Under the pieces are notes generated by a model. It ran no database searches. It was not told the DNA's origin and worked only from the letters and a program-made list of their open reading frames with translations. 64,000 nt of DNA from the NCBI RefSeq assembly GCF_014641075.1, contig NZ_BMHP01000001.1:620001-684000 (forward strand), read 5' to 3'. The position numbers and the translations under genes are program-made. Origin of the DNA: Paenibacillus nasutitermitis (GTDB taxonomy: Bacteria > Bacillota > Bacilli > Paenibacillales > Paenibacillaceae). Numbering within the stretch: the stretch's first letter is position 1; each line of letters opens with the position of its first letter. Positions 23,934 through 32,928 of the stretch are shown here, one piece after another.

Positions 23934-26318
23934 ATGCTCCATAAGCTGATAAGGGTCTCCAAAGGCCGAAATTTTCTGATCAAGCTGGTTACTCATACAC
24001 TGCTTGTGTCTGTGGTTCCCCTTCTGCTGCTCAGCTTTTTATTTTATCAAAATACGAAGTCGACGATGAAAGCTGAATTGCAGGCAGCGAATCTGGCTTC
24101 GCTTAATCAATCCGTGCATGCGATGGAGCTTGTGATCGACCAGATCGGGAACAGCTTTATGCAATTCATTTCCGATAGTACATATCGTGATTATGCCCAG
24201 TTTCCCCGTGGTGAGTATTATGAGCGGCTGACAGGCGCTTTTCATGCAGAAGATATGCCGGGCCTGCAGAAATATTTGACGAGCAAGGCGAAGCTAAGCT
24301 TTAATATTGATAATCTGAGGATGTCGAGCAATTTTATTGATTCTGTATACATGTTCGATCACGCTAAAAATATGATGCTGACCCAGAGCGATCTGCAATA
24401 TCCGGCCGATCGTTTCTATGACAAGGATTGGGATCTGGGACTGTCGGAGAAAAGCTATACCTATCCGATCATTATGGATGTCCGCGATGCCGTTAAATCG
24501 AACGGGACGCACAAGCAAGTTATTCCGATTGTATTCAGGTCCAGCTACGAAGGCAATTATGTCGTGTTCAATCTCGATGCCCAGCTCGTATACGATAACT
24601 TGGTCAAGAAACTGGACGGCAAGCAAAGCGGCAGCTTCTCTGTCTATTCCAAAGGAAGCAAGCTTATGTTGTACGATCGCGCTGATCAGCTAATTGTCCA
24701 AGCGGATGAGGAATTACAGAAATCCCGATTATTCGACGGCTCCACAGAGGCCGTAGAGATTCGTCTTGACAACTATCGCCTTATGGCAACTTTATCAAAT
24801 TCCTCGATACTCGGCTGGACGTTTGTCAATGTGACCGATCTGGATGTGCTCTACACAAGCATCAACAATTTACGCAGCATCATGGTGACGATTGGAACGC
24901 TGTTGTTCGTTGCGACGGCTCTTCTCGCTTTTTTGACGAGCCGCGATATTTACAACCCCATTCGGCATTTGCTTCATTTTGTCATCAGCAACCATAGTCC
25001 GGTTTCGACAACAACGGGAAGAAACCAACTTGGCGAACTGAAAACAATTCGCAATGGTCTGGTTGAAGCCTATGAGGGCCGCAAGAGCTTACAGGTCAGA
25101 TTGAAGGAAAGCCTGCCTGCTTACCGCGAGAAGTTCTTGCACACCTTGATCAAAAATGGGACATACACAAAAGAAGAAATCAGTGAGCGGATAAATTTTC
25201 TGGATATCGATCTGGAATTGCAGGATATTACGCTGCTGTTGATTATGGTGGAAGACCCAAAAGGAAGGCAAACCGGTGTCGAGAAGTATAGTATGAATAA
25301 GCTTCGGGCGGCCGATATGATCGAACGGCAAATCATCGGCTCAGGCGAGCATCGTTCGGTGCTCGTTGAATTGAACGAAGAAATGTTCGCGCTGCTGCTC
25401 AATTGCCGTGAAGACGAGTTTGCCGATATCTTCACGATTGCTGAACATGTTCAAACGGGCATCCACAGCGAGACCGGACTTCGCTGTTCAATCGGCATCG
25501 GCTCTTACTGCCGCGAAATTACGGATTTAATGATAACCTACGAAGAAGCAGTGGAGGCACTCGGCTACCGTGATATGACTGGTCAAGGCGATATTGTCTA
25601 CATTGAAGATATTCGGCCGGAGAACGGAAAGAGTTCTCAATATCCGAAGGATAAAGAAGATTTGCTGAAGCACTGTATCAAGATCGGCGACAAATCGGAA
25701 GCCCTTCTTGTGTTGGATAATTTGATCGATCAGAGTGTGCAGGGCCAGGGTGGCAAAACGCAATTCCGACAAATGCAGCAATCGTTGATGCGATTGCTGG
25801 TCGGCCTGATGGATACCGCAGGCCAATATGGACTCGACCTGCAGAAGACGATGCGGGCGAAGAACAATATGTATCTGGAGCTGCTGCAGAAGGGCGACCT
25901 CGATGGGATACGCGCCTGGTTCGCTTCAATTGTCTCCATGATGATCGAGTCAATTGGCGAAGCGCATCAGGAAAAGACGAACAGGCATGTCCAGGAAGTG
26001 TTGGCGATGATTGAAGAGGATTGCGGTGATACCATCTCGTTGTCGCTTATCGCCGAACGGCTCGGACTGAATCCCTCTTACCTCAGCCGCAGCTTCAAGG
26101 AGAAGACCGGACAGACGTTTCTAGTGTACTTGACTGCCGCTCGGATCGAGAAGAGCAAAGTGATGCTGATCCAATCCGATCTGAAAGTCAAGGACATTTG
26201 CGAACGGGTCGGTTATGTGAAGGTGAATCATTTTATCAAACTGTTCAAAGAGCGCACAGGGACAACACCAGGAGAATTTCGTAAAATGTATGTCCAAACG
26301 GCTGAAATTGAAGCTTAA
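23934..26318 (+). CDS. Membrane-anchored AraC-family regulator with extracellular sensor
   Basis: 794 residues with the same layout as the regulator at 17510-19846: membrane segment (about 17-38), extracellular sensor (about 40-310), second membrane segment (about 313-337), a cytoplasmic region, and a C-terminal AraC domain (about 690-785) with SLIAERLGLNPSYLSRSFKE and VKDICERVGYVKVNHFIKLF. AAGGGGGA precedes the ATG. It is co-oriented with the downstream uptake and catabolic operon, separated by a terminator and a promoter region carrying copies of the same element found in front of its own gene. It probably activates that operon on sensing an external carbohydrate. Confidence 0.93.
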   Translation: MLHKLIRVSKGRNFLIKLVTHTLLVSVVPLLLLSFLFYQNTKSTMKAELQAANLASLNQSVHAMELVIDQIGNSFMQFISDSTYRDYAQFPRGEYYERLTGAFHAEDMPGLQKYLTSKAKLSFNIDNLRMSSNFIDSVYMFDHAKNMMLTQSDLQYPADRFYDKDWDLGLSEKSYTYPIIMDVRDAVKSNGTHKQVIPIVFRSSYEGNYVVFNLDAQLVYDNLVKKLDGKQSGSFSVYSKGSKLMLYDRADQLIVQADEELQKSRLFDGSTEAVEIRLDNYRLMATLSNSSILGWTFVNVTDLDVLYTSINNLRSIMVTIGTLLFVATALLAFLTSRDIYNPIRHLLHFVISNHSPVSTTTGRNQLGELKTIRNGLVEAYEGRKSLQVRLKESLPAYREKFLHTLIKNGTYTKEEISERINFLDIDLELQDITLLLIMVEDPKGRQTGVEKYSMNKLRAADMIERQIIGSGEHRSVLVELNEEMFALLLNCREDEFADIFTIAEHVQTGIHSETGLRCSIGIGSYCREITDLMITYEEAVEALGYRDMTGQGDIVYIEDIRPENGKSSQYPKDKEDLLKHCIKIGDKSEALLVLDNLIDQSVQGQGGKTQFRQMQQSLMRLLVGLMDTAGQYGLDLQKTMRAKNNMYLELLQKGDLDGIRAWFASIVSMMIESIGEAHQEKTNRHVQEVLAMIEEDCGDTISLSLIAERLGLNPSYLSRSFKEKTGQTFLVYLTAARIEKSKVMLIQSDLKVKDICERVGYVKVNHFIKLFKERTGTTPGEFRKMYVQTAEIEA

Positions 26319-26320
26319 TG

Positions 26321-26343
26321 AGGACGGAGCAATCCGTCTTTTT
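26321..26343 (+). terminator. Terminator of the AraC gene
   Basis: GACGGA (26323-26328) and TCCGTC (26333-26338) with a GCAA loop, then TTTTT. Confidence 0.85.
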
Positions 26344-26407
26344 CTAATTGCAGGAAAGGTTGAGGGCGGCGTTAGCCGTTTCTTCATGCTTGCATGAATA
26401 TCCTCTA

Positions 26408-26480
26408 TTTTTCGGGATGCTCCATTTCTTACTTCGTCGGTTTTAAGGGACTTCAGTACAAGAATGAGGCATTTCGAAGA
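26408..26480. promoter_or_regulatory. Inverted pair of AraC-type elements before the uptake/catabolic operon
   Basis: The direct copy (26408-26434) reads TTTTTCGGGATGC then TCCATTTCTTACTT. The inverted copy (26459-26480) reads, on the minus strand, TCTTCGAAATGCCTCATTCT. Together they form a symmetric double site about 105-175 bases upstream of the binding-protein start, suitable for a dimeric AraC regulator. GCGGTTAC at 26483 and GGTTAACC at 26508 follow. Confidence 0.55.
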
Positions 26481-26584
26481 AAGCGGTTACCCGTTACGAT
26501 GAGTGTGGTTAACCGTATGGCGGGTTCCGGAACCCGCTCGTATGATCATGATTGGTTCAACAATTAAAGGGAGGTTTTTTTTGC

Positions 26585-28132
26585 ATGTTGAAAAAAGCAA
26601 GTCACCTTATCTTAGCCGCTTCAGTCGTCTTATCTGTTTCGGCTTGTTCGTCGGGTAACAAAGAGTCCGGAGGAACGAATCCTACAACCGATTCCAATTC
26701 GGAGGCTTCAACGAAAACAGAAAAAATTTATTTCTATGCAAACGGTGGTCAAGTATCCCAAACGAAGATGAGTAAGCCGGAGGATCTTGAGCTCGTCAAG
26801 CAGGCGATCATCGACAAGATCGGCATTGAGGTCGTCCCGATTATTCCTCCAAAAGGAACAGAGGAAGAGAAGTTGAACATATTATTGGCTTCCAATGAAC
26901 CGCTCGACGTGTTTTTGGCGGGCAAATTGCCCAACTTCCAAAGCAAAGGGGCGCTCATGCCGCTGAATGATCTGTTAGACAAATACGGAGCGAATATCCG
27001 AAAGCTATGGCCTGAGGATTGGGCGACTTCATGGGATGCCGTATCGACACCGGATAAGAAAATATGGGGAATTCCAAGGCTGCCTGCAATTGCAGGAAAT
27101 ACGGTTTACATGCGTACAGATTGGTTGAGCAAGTTAGGGCTGCAAATGCCGACCACCATCGATGAATTGGAAAATGTACTGAAAACGTTCAAGGAGAAGG
27201 ATCCGGCTGGATCTGGTCAGACGATTCCGCTGCTCACGAACTTGTCTGGCTTAAACAACTCGTTGGCCGCCGGTTTTATGGGTACGGGGTATGGCAATTG
27301 GATCGACACGGACGGCAAAGTGAAGCCTGCTGTGATGCATCCGGGTTATAAGGAGTTCCTTGCCAAGATGGCTGACTGGTATCAGAAGGGCTATATCTTC
27401 AAGGAAGCTTTCTCAGCAAAAAACGAACGCATCACCGAATTGGTCAAGCAGAACCGCGCAGCTGGATTTGCAGGATGGTATTCATCTATAGCAGGCAATG
27501 AAAGTGCGCTGCAGCAGAACGAACCCAATGCCAAATATGAGGTTGCTGCCGAGCTGAAAGGACCCAAAGGCTACGTGACCAGTATGGGCGGCATTGATGT
27601 CAGCGGATGGGCGATCAGCAAAAGTTCGAAAAACGCCGAAACGGTTATAAAGTATATCGATTGGCTGCATTCCGATATTGAAAATTATTTCCTCGCCTTT
27701 TATGGCATCGAAGGCAAGCATTGGAAATACGTAGATAAGGAAAAACGGGTGTTAGAGACATTGAATACGGATTATGCCGGCGAGTTCGTTATCGGATCGA
27801 CCTTTGCATATACGGTCCAGTTTGAATCGAAGGACCCCGTAAACGCACCGCAATTCGACTATATGCGCAAATATATAACGGACACGAAGCGTGCCCTCAT
27901 GCCTGGCGATGCGGAGGAAGCGTACAAATACGATAACGCGTTGATTAACGAGCAAGTGCCTGCACTGTCGGACTTGACCCGCATGATGGAAGAGGAAGTA
28001 ACGAAATTCATCATGGGAGCAAGACCGATGTCTGAGTATGATAAATTCCTTCAAGAACTAAATCATGCAGGCATGGACAAATGGATTGAGGTTTACACCG
28101 ACCAGAATATGAAAGTGAAGGCAGCCAAGTAA
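26585..28132 (+). CDS. Solute-binding lipoprotein, YtcQ/LipO type
   Basis: About 515 residues. Signal peptide with lipobox VSAC, Ser/Asn/Thr-rich linker, and a large YtcQ/LipO-type binding domain (ILLASNEPLDVFLAGKLPNF; IPRLPAIAGNTVYMRTDWL is the conserved family segment where the first ligand contacts occur). ATG 26585 follows GGGAGG. First gene of an operon continuing through two permeases and at least five enzymes to 36064. The ligand is probably the glycan or amino-sugar derivative those enzymes process. Confidence 0.93.
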   Translation: MLKKASHLILAASVVLSVSACSSGNKESGGTNPTTDSNSEASTKTEKIYFYANGGQVSQTKMSKPEDLELVKQAIIDKIGIEVVPIIPPKGTEEEKLNILLASNEPLDVFLAGKLPNFQSKGALMPLNDLLDKYGANIRKLWPEDWATSWDAVSTPDKKIWGIPRLPAIAGNTVYMRTDWLSKLGLQMPTTIDELENVLKTFKEKDPAGSGQTIPLLTNLSGLNNSLAAGFMGTGYGNWIDTDGKVKPAVMHPGYKEFLAKMADWYQKGYIFKEAFSAKNERITELVKQNRAAGFAGWYSSIAGNESALQQNEPNAKYEVAAELKGPKGYVTSMGGIDVSGWAISKSSKNAETVIKYIDWLHSDIENYFLAFYGIEGKHWKYVDKEKRVLETLNTDYAGEFVIGSTFAYTVQFESKDPVNAPQFDYMRKYITDTKRALMPGDAEEAYKYDNALINEQVPALSDLTRMMEEEVTKFIMGARPMSEYDKFLQELNHAGMDKWIEVYTDQNMKVKAAK

Positions 28133-28180
28133 ATAATCGCAAGGCATTATTTGGTCACAAGCAATCAGATTCCGATGCGT

Positions 28181-28215
28181 GATGTTCGCCTAGAGGCGCC
28201 TGCCGGGCGGACATC
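28181..28215 (+). promoter_or_regulatory. Stem-loop between binding-protein and permease genes
   Basis: GATGTTCGCC (28181-28190) pairs with GGCGGACATC (28206-28215), one G-T pair, 15-base loop with internal GGCGCC. There is no T run. Such hairpins commonly protect the upstream mRNA so that the binding protein is made in excess over the permeases. This gap of 127 bases holds no other feature. Confidence 0.6.
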
Positions 28216-28259
28216 CGCAGGTTGCGGCCAAGAGATTTTGCAGAAAGGAGAAAGCTGAT

Positions 28260-29189
28260 ATGAAGGCACAAGCCTCTAATAGCATCAGGGTCACCTTGCG
28301 CAAGAACAAGCTGTATTATGCGCTTATATTACCTGGCCTGCTTTATTTTATTATTTTCCATTATGTGCCGCTTTACGGTATTATCATTGCTTTTAAAGAT
28401 GTGGCGCCGTTTGACGGTCTCCGGGGCATATTTTCCTCCGAGTGGGTCGGCCTTAAGCATTTTCGAACGTTTATGGGTTCGTATTACTTCTGGGATATTC
28501 TTGGCAACACGATCATTATTAGTTTTTACCGGTTGCTGTTCGGATTTCCAGCTCCGATTATATTAGCGCTGCTGATGAATGAGGTGCGGGTAGCCGCTTT
28601 TAAAAAGTTCGTACAAACCATCTCGTATCTTCCTCATTTTATTTCCATGGTTGTTATGGCGGGATTGATCACAACGGTCTTTGCGCTGGATGGGGGTATC
28701 TTGAATGGGCTGCTCCAGAAGCTAGGAGTAGATCCCGTCTACTTTCTTGGAGACACAAACTATTTTCGCAGCGTTCTCGTAACGACAGGCATTTGGAAAG
28801 AAGTCGGCTGGGGGACGATCATCTATTTGGCAGCGATTACAGGGATCGATCCACAGCAGTACGAAGCTGCGGTTATAGATGGTGCCAGTAAAATCAAGCA
28901 AATTTGGCATATCACTCTTCCCGGGATGATGTTCGTCATCGTGATTATGTTCATATTTGCAGTCGGCGGACTGTTGAATGCGGGTTTCGAACAAATCTTC
29001 CTGCTGTATTCCCCGCCTGTATATAAAGTAGCCGATATCATCGATACGTATGTATACCGGAAGGGTATGGTTGAGATGCAGTACTCATTTGCGACGGCTG
29101 TAGCTATATTCAAATCGGCTATCGCCATGGTCCTGCTGCTTGGCACGAACTATTTGGCCAAAAAACTAAATCAGGAAGGCATCTGGTAG
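28260..29189 (+). CDS. ABC transporter permease, LplB-type
   Basis: 309 residues, six membrane segments, opening YYALILPGLLYFIIFHYVPL and EAA loop EAAVIDGASKIKQIWHITLP. GAAAGGAG precedes the ATG at 28260. It forms the channel with the next gene; the binding protein is encoded 127 bases upstream after a stem-loop. No ATPase in the operon. Confidence 0.93.
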   Translation: MKAQASNSIRVTLRKNKLYYALILPGLLYFIIFHYVPLYGIIIAFKDVAPFDGLRGIFSSEWVGLKHFRTFMGSYYFWDILGNTIIISFYRLLFGFPAPIILALLMNEVRVAAFKKFVQTISYLPHFISMVVMAGLITTVFALDGGILNGLLQKLGVDPVYFLGDTNYFRSVLVTTGIWKEVGWGTIIYLAAITGIDPQQYEAAVIDGASKIKQIWHITLPGMMFVIVIMFIFAVGGLLNAGFEQIFLLYSPPVYKVADIIDTYVYRKGMVEMQYSFATAVAIFKSAIAMVLLLGTNYLAKKLNQEGIW

Positions 29190-29201
29190 AGGTGGATCAG
29201 T

Positions 29202-30092
29202 ATGGTAAATAGAAAAACAGCGTTCGGCGAGAAACTGTTTAGAATCGGGAATTATTCATTTTTGACGATTGTGTCGTTATCATTCCTGCTGCCATTCCTG
29301 GTGATTCTTTCAACGTCATTCGTCAGCGAGAATGAGCTCATCCGCAGAGGAAGCTTCATCCTCATCCCGCAGAAATTGGATGTAACGGCATATAAAGTAC
29401 TGCTAAGCGGAACGTCAACCTTATACCACGCTTACTACATTACGATTATGCGAGTCGTTATAGGCACAGCACTTAATCTGATTATAACGGCGATGATGGC
29501 TTACGGTTTGGCGCGCAAACAATTGCCTGGACGGAATGCCGTGATTGCATTGATCTTTGTCACGATGCTGATTGATGGCGGGCTTATTCCGAATTATTTG
29601 CTCATGAAGGGTCTTCATCTGACTAATACATTCTGGGTCATGGTTCTTCCGGGGCTAGTCAGCGCCTGGTATTTGATTATCATGAAAAATTTCTTCACGC
29701 AAATACCGGAAAGTCTTGAGGAATCCGCTATGATTGACGGCGCGTCGCCGCTGCGGATCCTTGTCAGTATCGTCGTGCCGCTTAGCCTGCCGACATTTGC
29801 GACAATTGGACTATTCTACGCAGTCGGCCACTGGAACGCCTGGTTTGATGCGATGATTTACATCACCGACACCAGCTTGCTTCCGGTACAGGCAATCATG
29901 AGGCAAATCGTGCTGCAATATAGCTCGACTGATATTAATCAATCGGTCATTGCAAGCTTATCGGAGAAACCAACGGCGGAAAGCGTTAAGGCTGCAGCCA
30001 TCATGGTGACGACGCTGCCGATTCTGCTCATTTACCCATTTCTGCAGAAGCATTTTGTCAAAGGGGTATTGACAGGTTCGGTCAAAGGATAG
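29202..30092 (+). CDS. ABC transporter permease, YtcP-type
   Basis: 296 residues, six membrane segments, EAA-type loop ESAMIDGASPLRILVSIVVP and C terminus HFVKGVLTGSVKG. It starts 12 bases after its partner. Followed 32 bases later by the first enzyme gene of the same transcript. Confidence 0.93.
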   Translation: MVNRKTAFGEKLFRIGNYSFLTIVSLSFLLPFLVILSTSFVSENELIRRGSFILIPQKLDVTAYKVLLSGTSTLYHAYYITIMRVVIGTALNLIITAMMAYGLARKQLPGRNAVIALIFVTMLIDGGLIPNYLLMKGLHLTNTFWVMVLPGLVSAWYLIIMKNFFTQIPESLEESAMIDGASPLRILVSIVVPLSLPTFATIGLFYAVGHWNAWFDAMIYITDTSLLPVQAIMRQIVLQYSSTDINQSVIASLSEKPTAESVKAAAIMVTTLPILLIYPFLQKHFVKGVLTGSVKG

Positions 30093-30124
30093 CAGACCAA
30101 TTTCATTCTAAGGAGAGAGAAGTC

Positions 30125-31633
30125 ATGGCAGGTTTATGCATGAATGAAGACAACAACCATTTCTATTATAATCGGCGCGACCGTGAGGTATCACGTGCAG
30201 ATATCGAAGCACTCGTCGATCAGTATGCCGATACCCAGGTTAAAGAATTTCTCGTCAATGTGAATGCCATGCGGACATCTTATGATAGTCAGGTGTGGGA
30301 TTCGTTCTGGAAGGGCTACGATCCCGAAGCCGGGGCCGATCAGCCGCACTTTCAAAGCCTGCCGGAGGAATCGCGCGAGTCTACGCGAGCGTGGATTCAT
30401 CGTGCCTGGCAAATCCATCGGGATGGATTGGACTTCTGCGGCATCCTGCTGCAGCGCGCACGGGAGAAGGGACTGTCGCCTTGGGTGTCGGTCCGGATGA
30501 ACGATGTCCACTGCGTGAACGATGAATCGCACCCGTTAATAGGCGGATTCTGGCGCGAAAGGCCGGATCTGCGGCGGGTACAGCACCGCTTCTCGGCGTG
30601 GACGGACAAAGCGTTCGACTTCGGCAAAACGGAGGTCCGCGAGTACCATTTCCGATTGATCGAGGAAGTAGTGGACAGGTATGAGTTCGACGGAATTGAA
30701 CTGGACTGGATGCGATTTGCCTTTCATTTTAAGCCGGGCGAGGAGGAAGTGGGCAGAGAGCACTTGACTGCATTCCTGCGTCAAGTCAGGGAACTGCTCG
30801 ACCGCAAAGGCGCGGAACGCGGTATGCGGATCAAGCTGGGCTGCCGGGTTGCTTCACGGCCACAGACAGCCTTCGATCTCGGGATGCATGCGGTGTTGTG
30901 GGCTCGCGAAGGACTGGTAGACATGCTGGTCCCAACCCCATTCTGGGAGTCGATTGAAACGGATATGCCAATCGAGTTATGGAAGCAGCTTCTGGAAGGC
31001 AGCGGTACGTTGCTTGCTGCAGGGCTGGAAGTTCTGCTGCGGGCGTATCCGGCAAGTCCACTGCGGCAGACCAATACGCTTGAGACGGTTCGCGGTGCGG
31101 CAGCTTCGTTCCTCGCGCGAGGAGCTGACCGGATCTACTTGTTCAATTACATGGACGCAGATACGACAATCTCGGATCTTCACCATTACCCAATTCTGCT
31201 GCAGGAGGCAGGAGAACTCGCTACACTTGCGGGCAAGCCGCGGCGTCATGTACTCACTTATCCAGATACCTGGGCACCCGGGGACCCTCGGGCAACGGCG
31301 CTGCCTATTGAGCTGAGAAGCGGGCAGAACAAAGAGGTGCGCATTCCGACTGGTCAGAAACCGCAGCCGGAAACTGATACCGCGGTTGTAATCGCAGCGG
31401 GGTCAGATTTTAGCGCGGAGCAGTTGAAGGTTTATGTGAATGGCGAGCTCTGTGGAACGGGGACTCCCGTGGAACTGCCGATGCCGAAGCCTGAAGGGCA
31501 AGCCTATTCGTATTCCCTATCCGCGTCTGTGCTGAAGGATGGCTATCAGATGATCGATCTTGTGTCCGCTGCCGGAGCCGATCATCAGGCTCAGACAACG
31601 ATCAAATGGGTTGAATTGCGTATTGGACGATAG
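30125..31633 (+). CDS. Putative TIM-barrel glycoside hydrolase-like protein
   Basis: 502 residues, no signal peptide, so probably cytoplasmic. The segment YEFDGIELDWMRFAFHF (about residues 181-197) has the DGIELDW pattern of a catalytic TIM-barrel strand found in GHL10/GH-like families (Asp and Glu at the strand end). Further strands fit: WVSVRMNDVH (about 120-129), KLGCRVASRP, and RIYLFNYMDAD (about 339-349). Residues about 400-500 form a beta-rich C-terminal domain. It follows the permeases, so it likely acts on the imported compound. Neither the exact GH family nor the bond cleaved can be stated. AAGGAGAGAG precedes the ATG. Confidence 0.7.
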   Translation: MAGLCMNEDNNHFYYNRRDREVSRADIEALVDQYADTQVKEFLVNVNAMRTSYDSQVWDSFWKGYDPEAGADQPHFQSLPEESRESTRAWIHRAWQIHRDGLDFCGILLQRAREKGLSPWVSVRMNDVHCVNDESHPLIGGFWRERPDLRRVQHRFSAWTDKAFDFGKTEVREYHFRLIEEVVDRYEFDGIELDWMRFAFHFKPGEEEVGREHLTAFLRQVRELLDRKGAERGMRIKLGCRVASRPQTAFDLGMHAVLWAREGLVDMLVPTPFWESIETDMPIELWKQLLEGSGTLLAAGLEVLLRAYPASPLRQTNTLETVRGAAASFLARGADRIYLFNYMDADTTISDLHHYPILLQEAGELATLAGKPRRHVLTYPDTWAPGDPRATALPIELRSGQNKEVRIPTGQKPQPETDTAVVIAAGSDFSAEQLKVYVNGELCGTGTPVELPMPKPEGQAYSYSLSASVLKDGYQMIDLVSAAGADHQAQTTIKWVELRIGR

Positions 31634-31701
31634 GGCTCTGCCGATTATTGTCCACAATTCGAAGGAATCAGGACCCCTAATTCAATAAGAAAAGAAGTGA
31701 T

Positions 31702-32901
31702 ATGGTGTGGAATATGTGCACGGAGTGTGAGACTGTACAGCAAGAAATATCCTTGTACGCCTGTCCGGTATGCGGCGGCATTCTGCTGCCGCAGTATGAG
31801 AGCGTGCCAATAAATGATAAGAGTCAGAAAGGAATTTGGCGATATCACGCAAGTCTTCCTCCGGTGCCAGTAGAGAACAGGCTTTATTTGGGAGAAGGCA
31901 TGACGCCACTTATTCCGAGTTCCCGGCTTGGGGATAAGCTTGGCATCGGCGAACTGTATTTCAAGTATGAAGGGGGCAACCCGACAGGTTCGTATAAGGA
32001 TCGCATTGCCGCAATGGGTTTATCCTGGGCCATTGGGCAGGGCCGGGAGGCTTGCATCGGCACTTCTTCTGGTAATGCAGGAGCCGCTACTGCGGCTTAT
32101 GCAGCTCGTGCCGACCTCCCTTATCATTTGTTCGTACTGGAGGATGTAACGGAGGCTAAGCTTGCCCAGGCTCTTGTGCACAAGGCGAACGTGCGTAAGG
32201 TCAAGGGCTTCGGAAATGACCCTGCCATTGGCAAAAGAGTCTTCGAACGCATATTTGAAGGGGCCGCGGAGCACGGGTGGGAAATGATGATCACCGCTTT
32301 CCGTTTCAATCCCTATGCCATGGAGGGCGTTAAGACCATTGCTTACGAAATATATGATGAATTACAGGGCATGCCCTCGCATGTCTATGCATCCGCAGGA
32401 GGCGGCGGATTATACTGCGGTATCTGGAAAGGCTTTAATGAGTTGAATAAGAACGGTCGAACGGCTGCTGCCCCCTGTATGGTCGCCGTCCAGTCCGAGG
32501 GCTGTTCGAATATCGTACGGGCGTATCACGCCGGATCGAGGGATCCTCTATCTGGAGCGTCGACGTCGCAAATTTCGGGCCTGCAAGTTCCGAATCCCCC
32601 AGACGGCAGGCTTGCGCTGCAAATCATGGCCAATGGCGGCGGGAGTGGCATTGCCGTTAGTGATCCGCTCATTTGGGAAGCTCAGAGGCTGCTTGCAGAG
32701 GAGGAAGGCATCTTCTGCGAGCCGGCTGGCGCTGCTTCAGTAGCCGGGCTCATTCGCGACTGTGCGGAAAATACCGGGCGATCTTTTGATAAAGTTGTCT
32801 GTGTGATCAGTGGCAACGGCTTCAAGGACGGCAAACGCTTGTCCGCTATGACCTCGGAGATTGCTGTTCCATGTCTGGATGTAGAGCAATTGGATATATA
32901 A
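31702..32901 (+). CDS. Threonine-synthase-like PLP-dependent enzyme (fold type II)
   Basis: 399 residues. The N terminus carries two CxxC pairs (CTEC, then CPVC about 16 residues later), a zinc-ribbon-like start seen in some threonine synthases. The PLP lysine lies in GGNPTGSYKDR (Lys about 99), the glycine-rich SSGN loop in GTSSGNAGAA, and the phosphate-binding ASAGGGGLYCG follows. These show a beta-family PLP enzyme: threonine synthase, dehydratase or diaminopropionate ammonia-lyase relatives. In an operon with an aldolase, an amidohydrolase and a dehydrogenase, elimination or replacement on an amino acid or amino-sugar intermediate is more likely than threonine synthesis. No thrB or hom genes are nearby. 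Confidence 0.8.
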   Translation: MVWNMCTECETVQQEISLYACPVCGGILLPQYESVPINDKSQKGIWRYHASLPPVPVENRLYLGEGMTPLIPSSRLGDKLGIGELYFKYEGGNPTGSYKDRIAAMGLSWAIGQGREACIGTSSGNAGAATAAYAARADLPYHLFVLEDVTEAKLAQALVHKANVRKVKGFGNDPAIGKRVFERIFEGAAEHGWEMMITAFRFNPYAMEGVKTIAYEIYDELQGMPSHVYASAGGGGLYCGIWKGFNELNKNGRTAAAPCMVAVQSEGCSNIVRAYHAGSRDPLSGASTSQISGLQVPNPPDGRLALQIMANGGGSGIAVSDPLIWEAQRLLAEEEGIFCEPAGAASVAGLIRDCAENTGRSFDKVVCVISGNGFKDGKRLSAMTSEIAVPCLDVEQLDI

Positions 32902-32928
32902 TGCAACCACTCAGGAAGGAATGATTCC

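Noticed and set aside
31702..32901. Calling the PLP enzyme thrC
   Set aside because: Fold and zinc-ribbon-like start fit threonine synthase, but the operon is catabolic and lacks hom and thrB, so the specific name is not supported.
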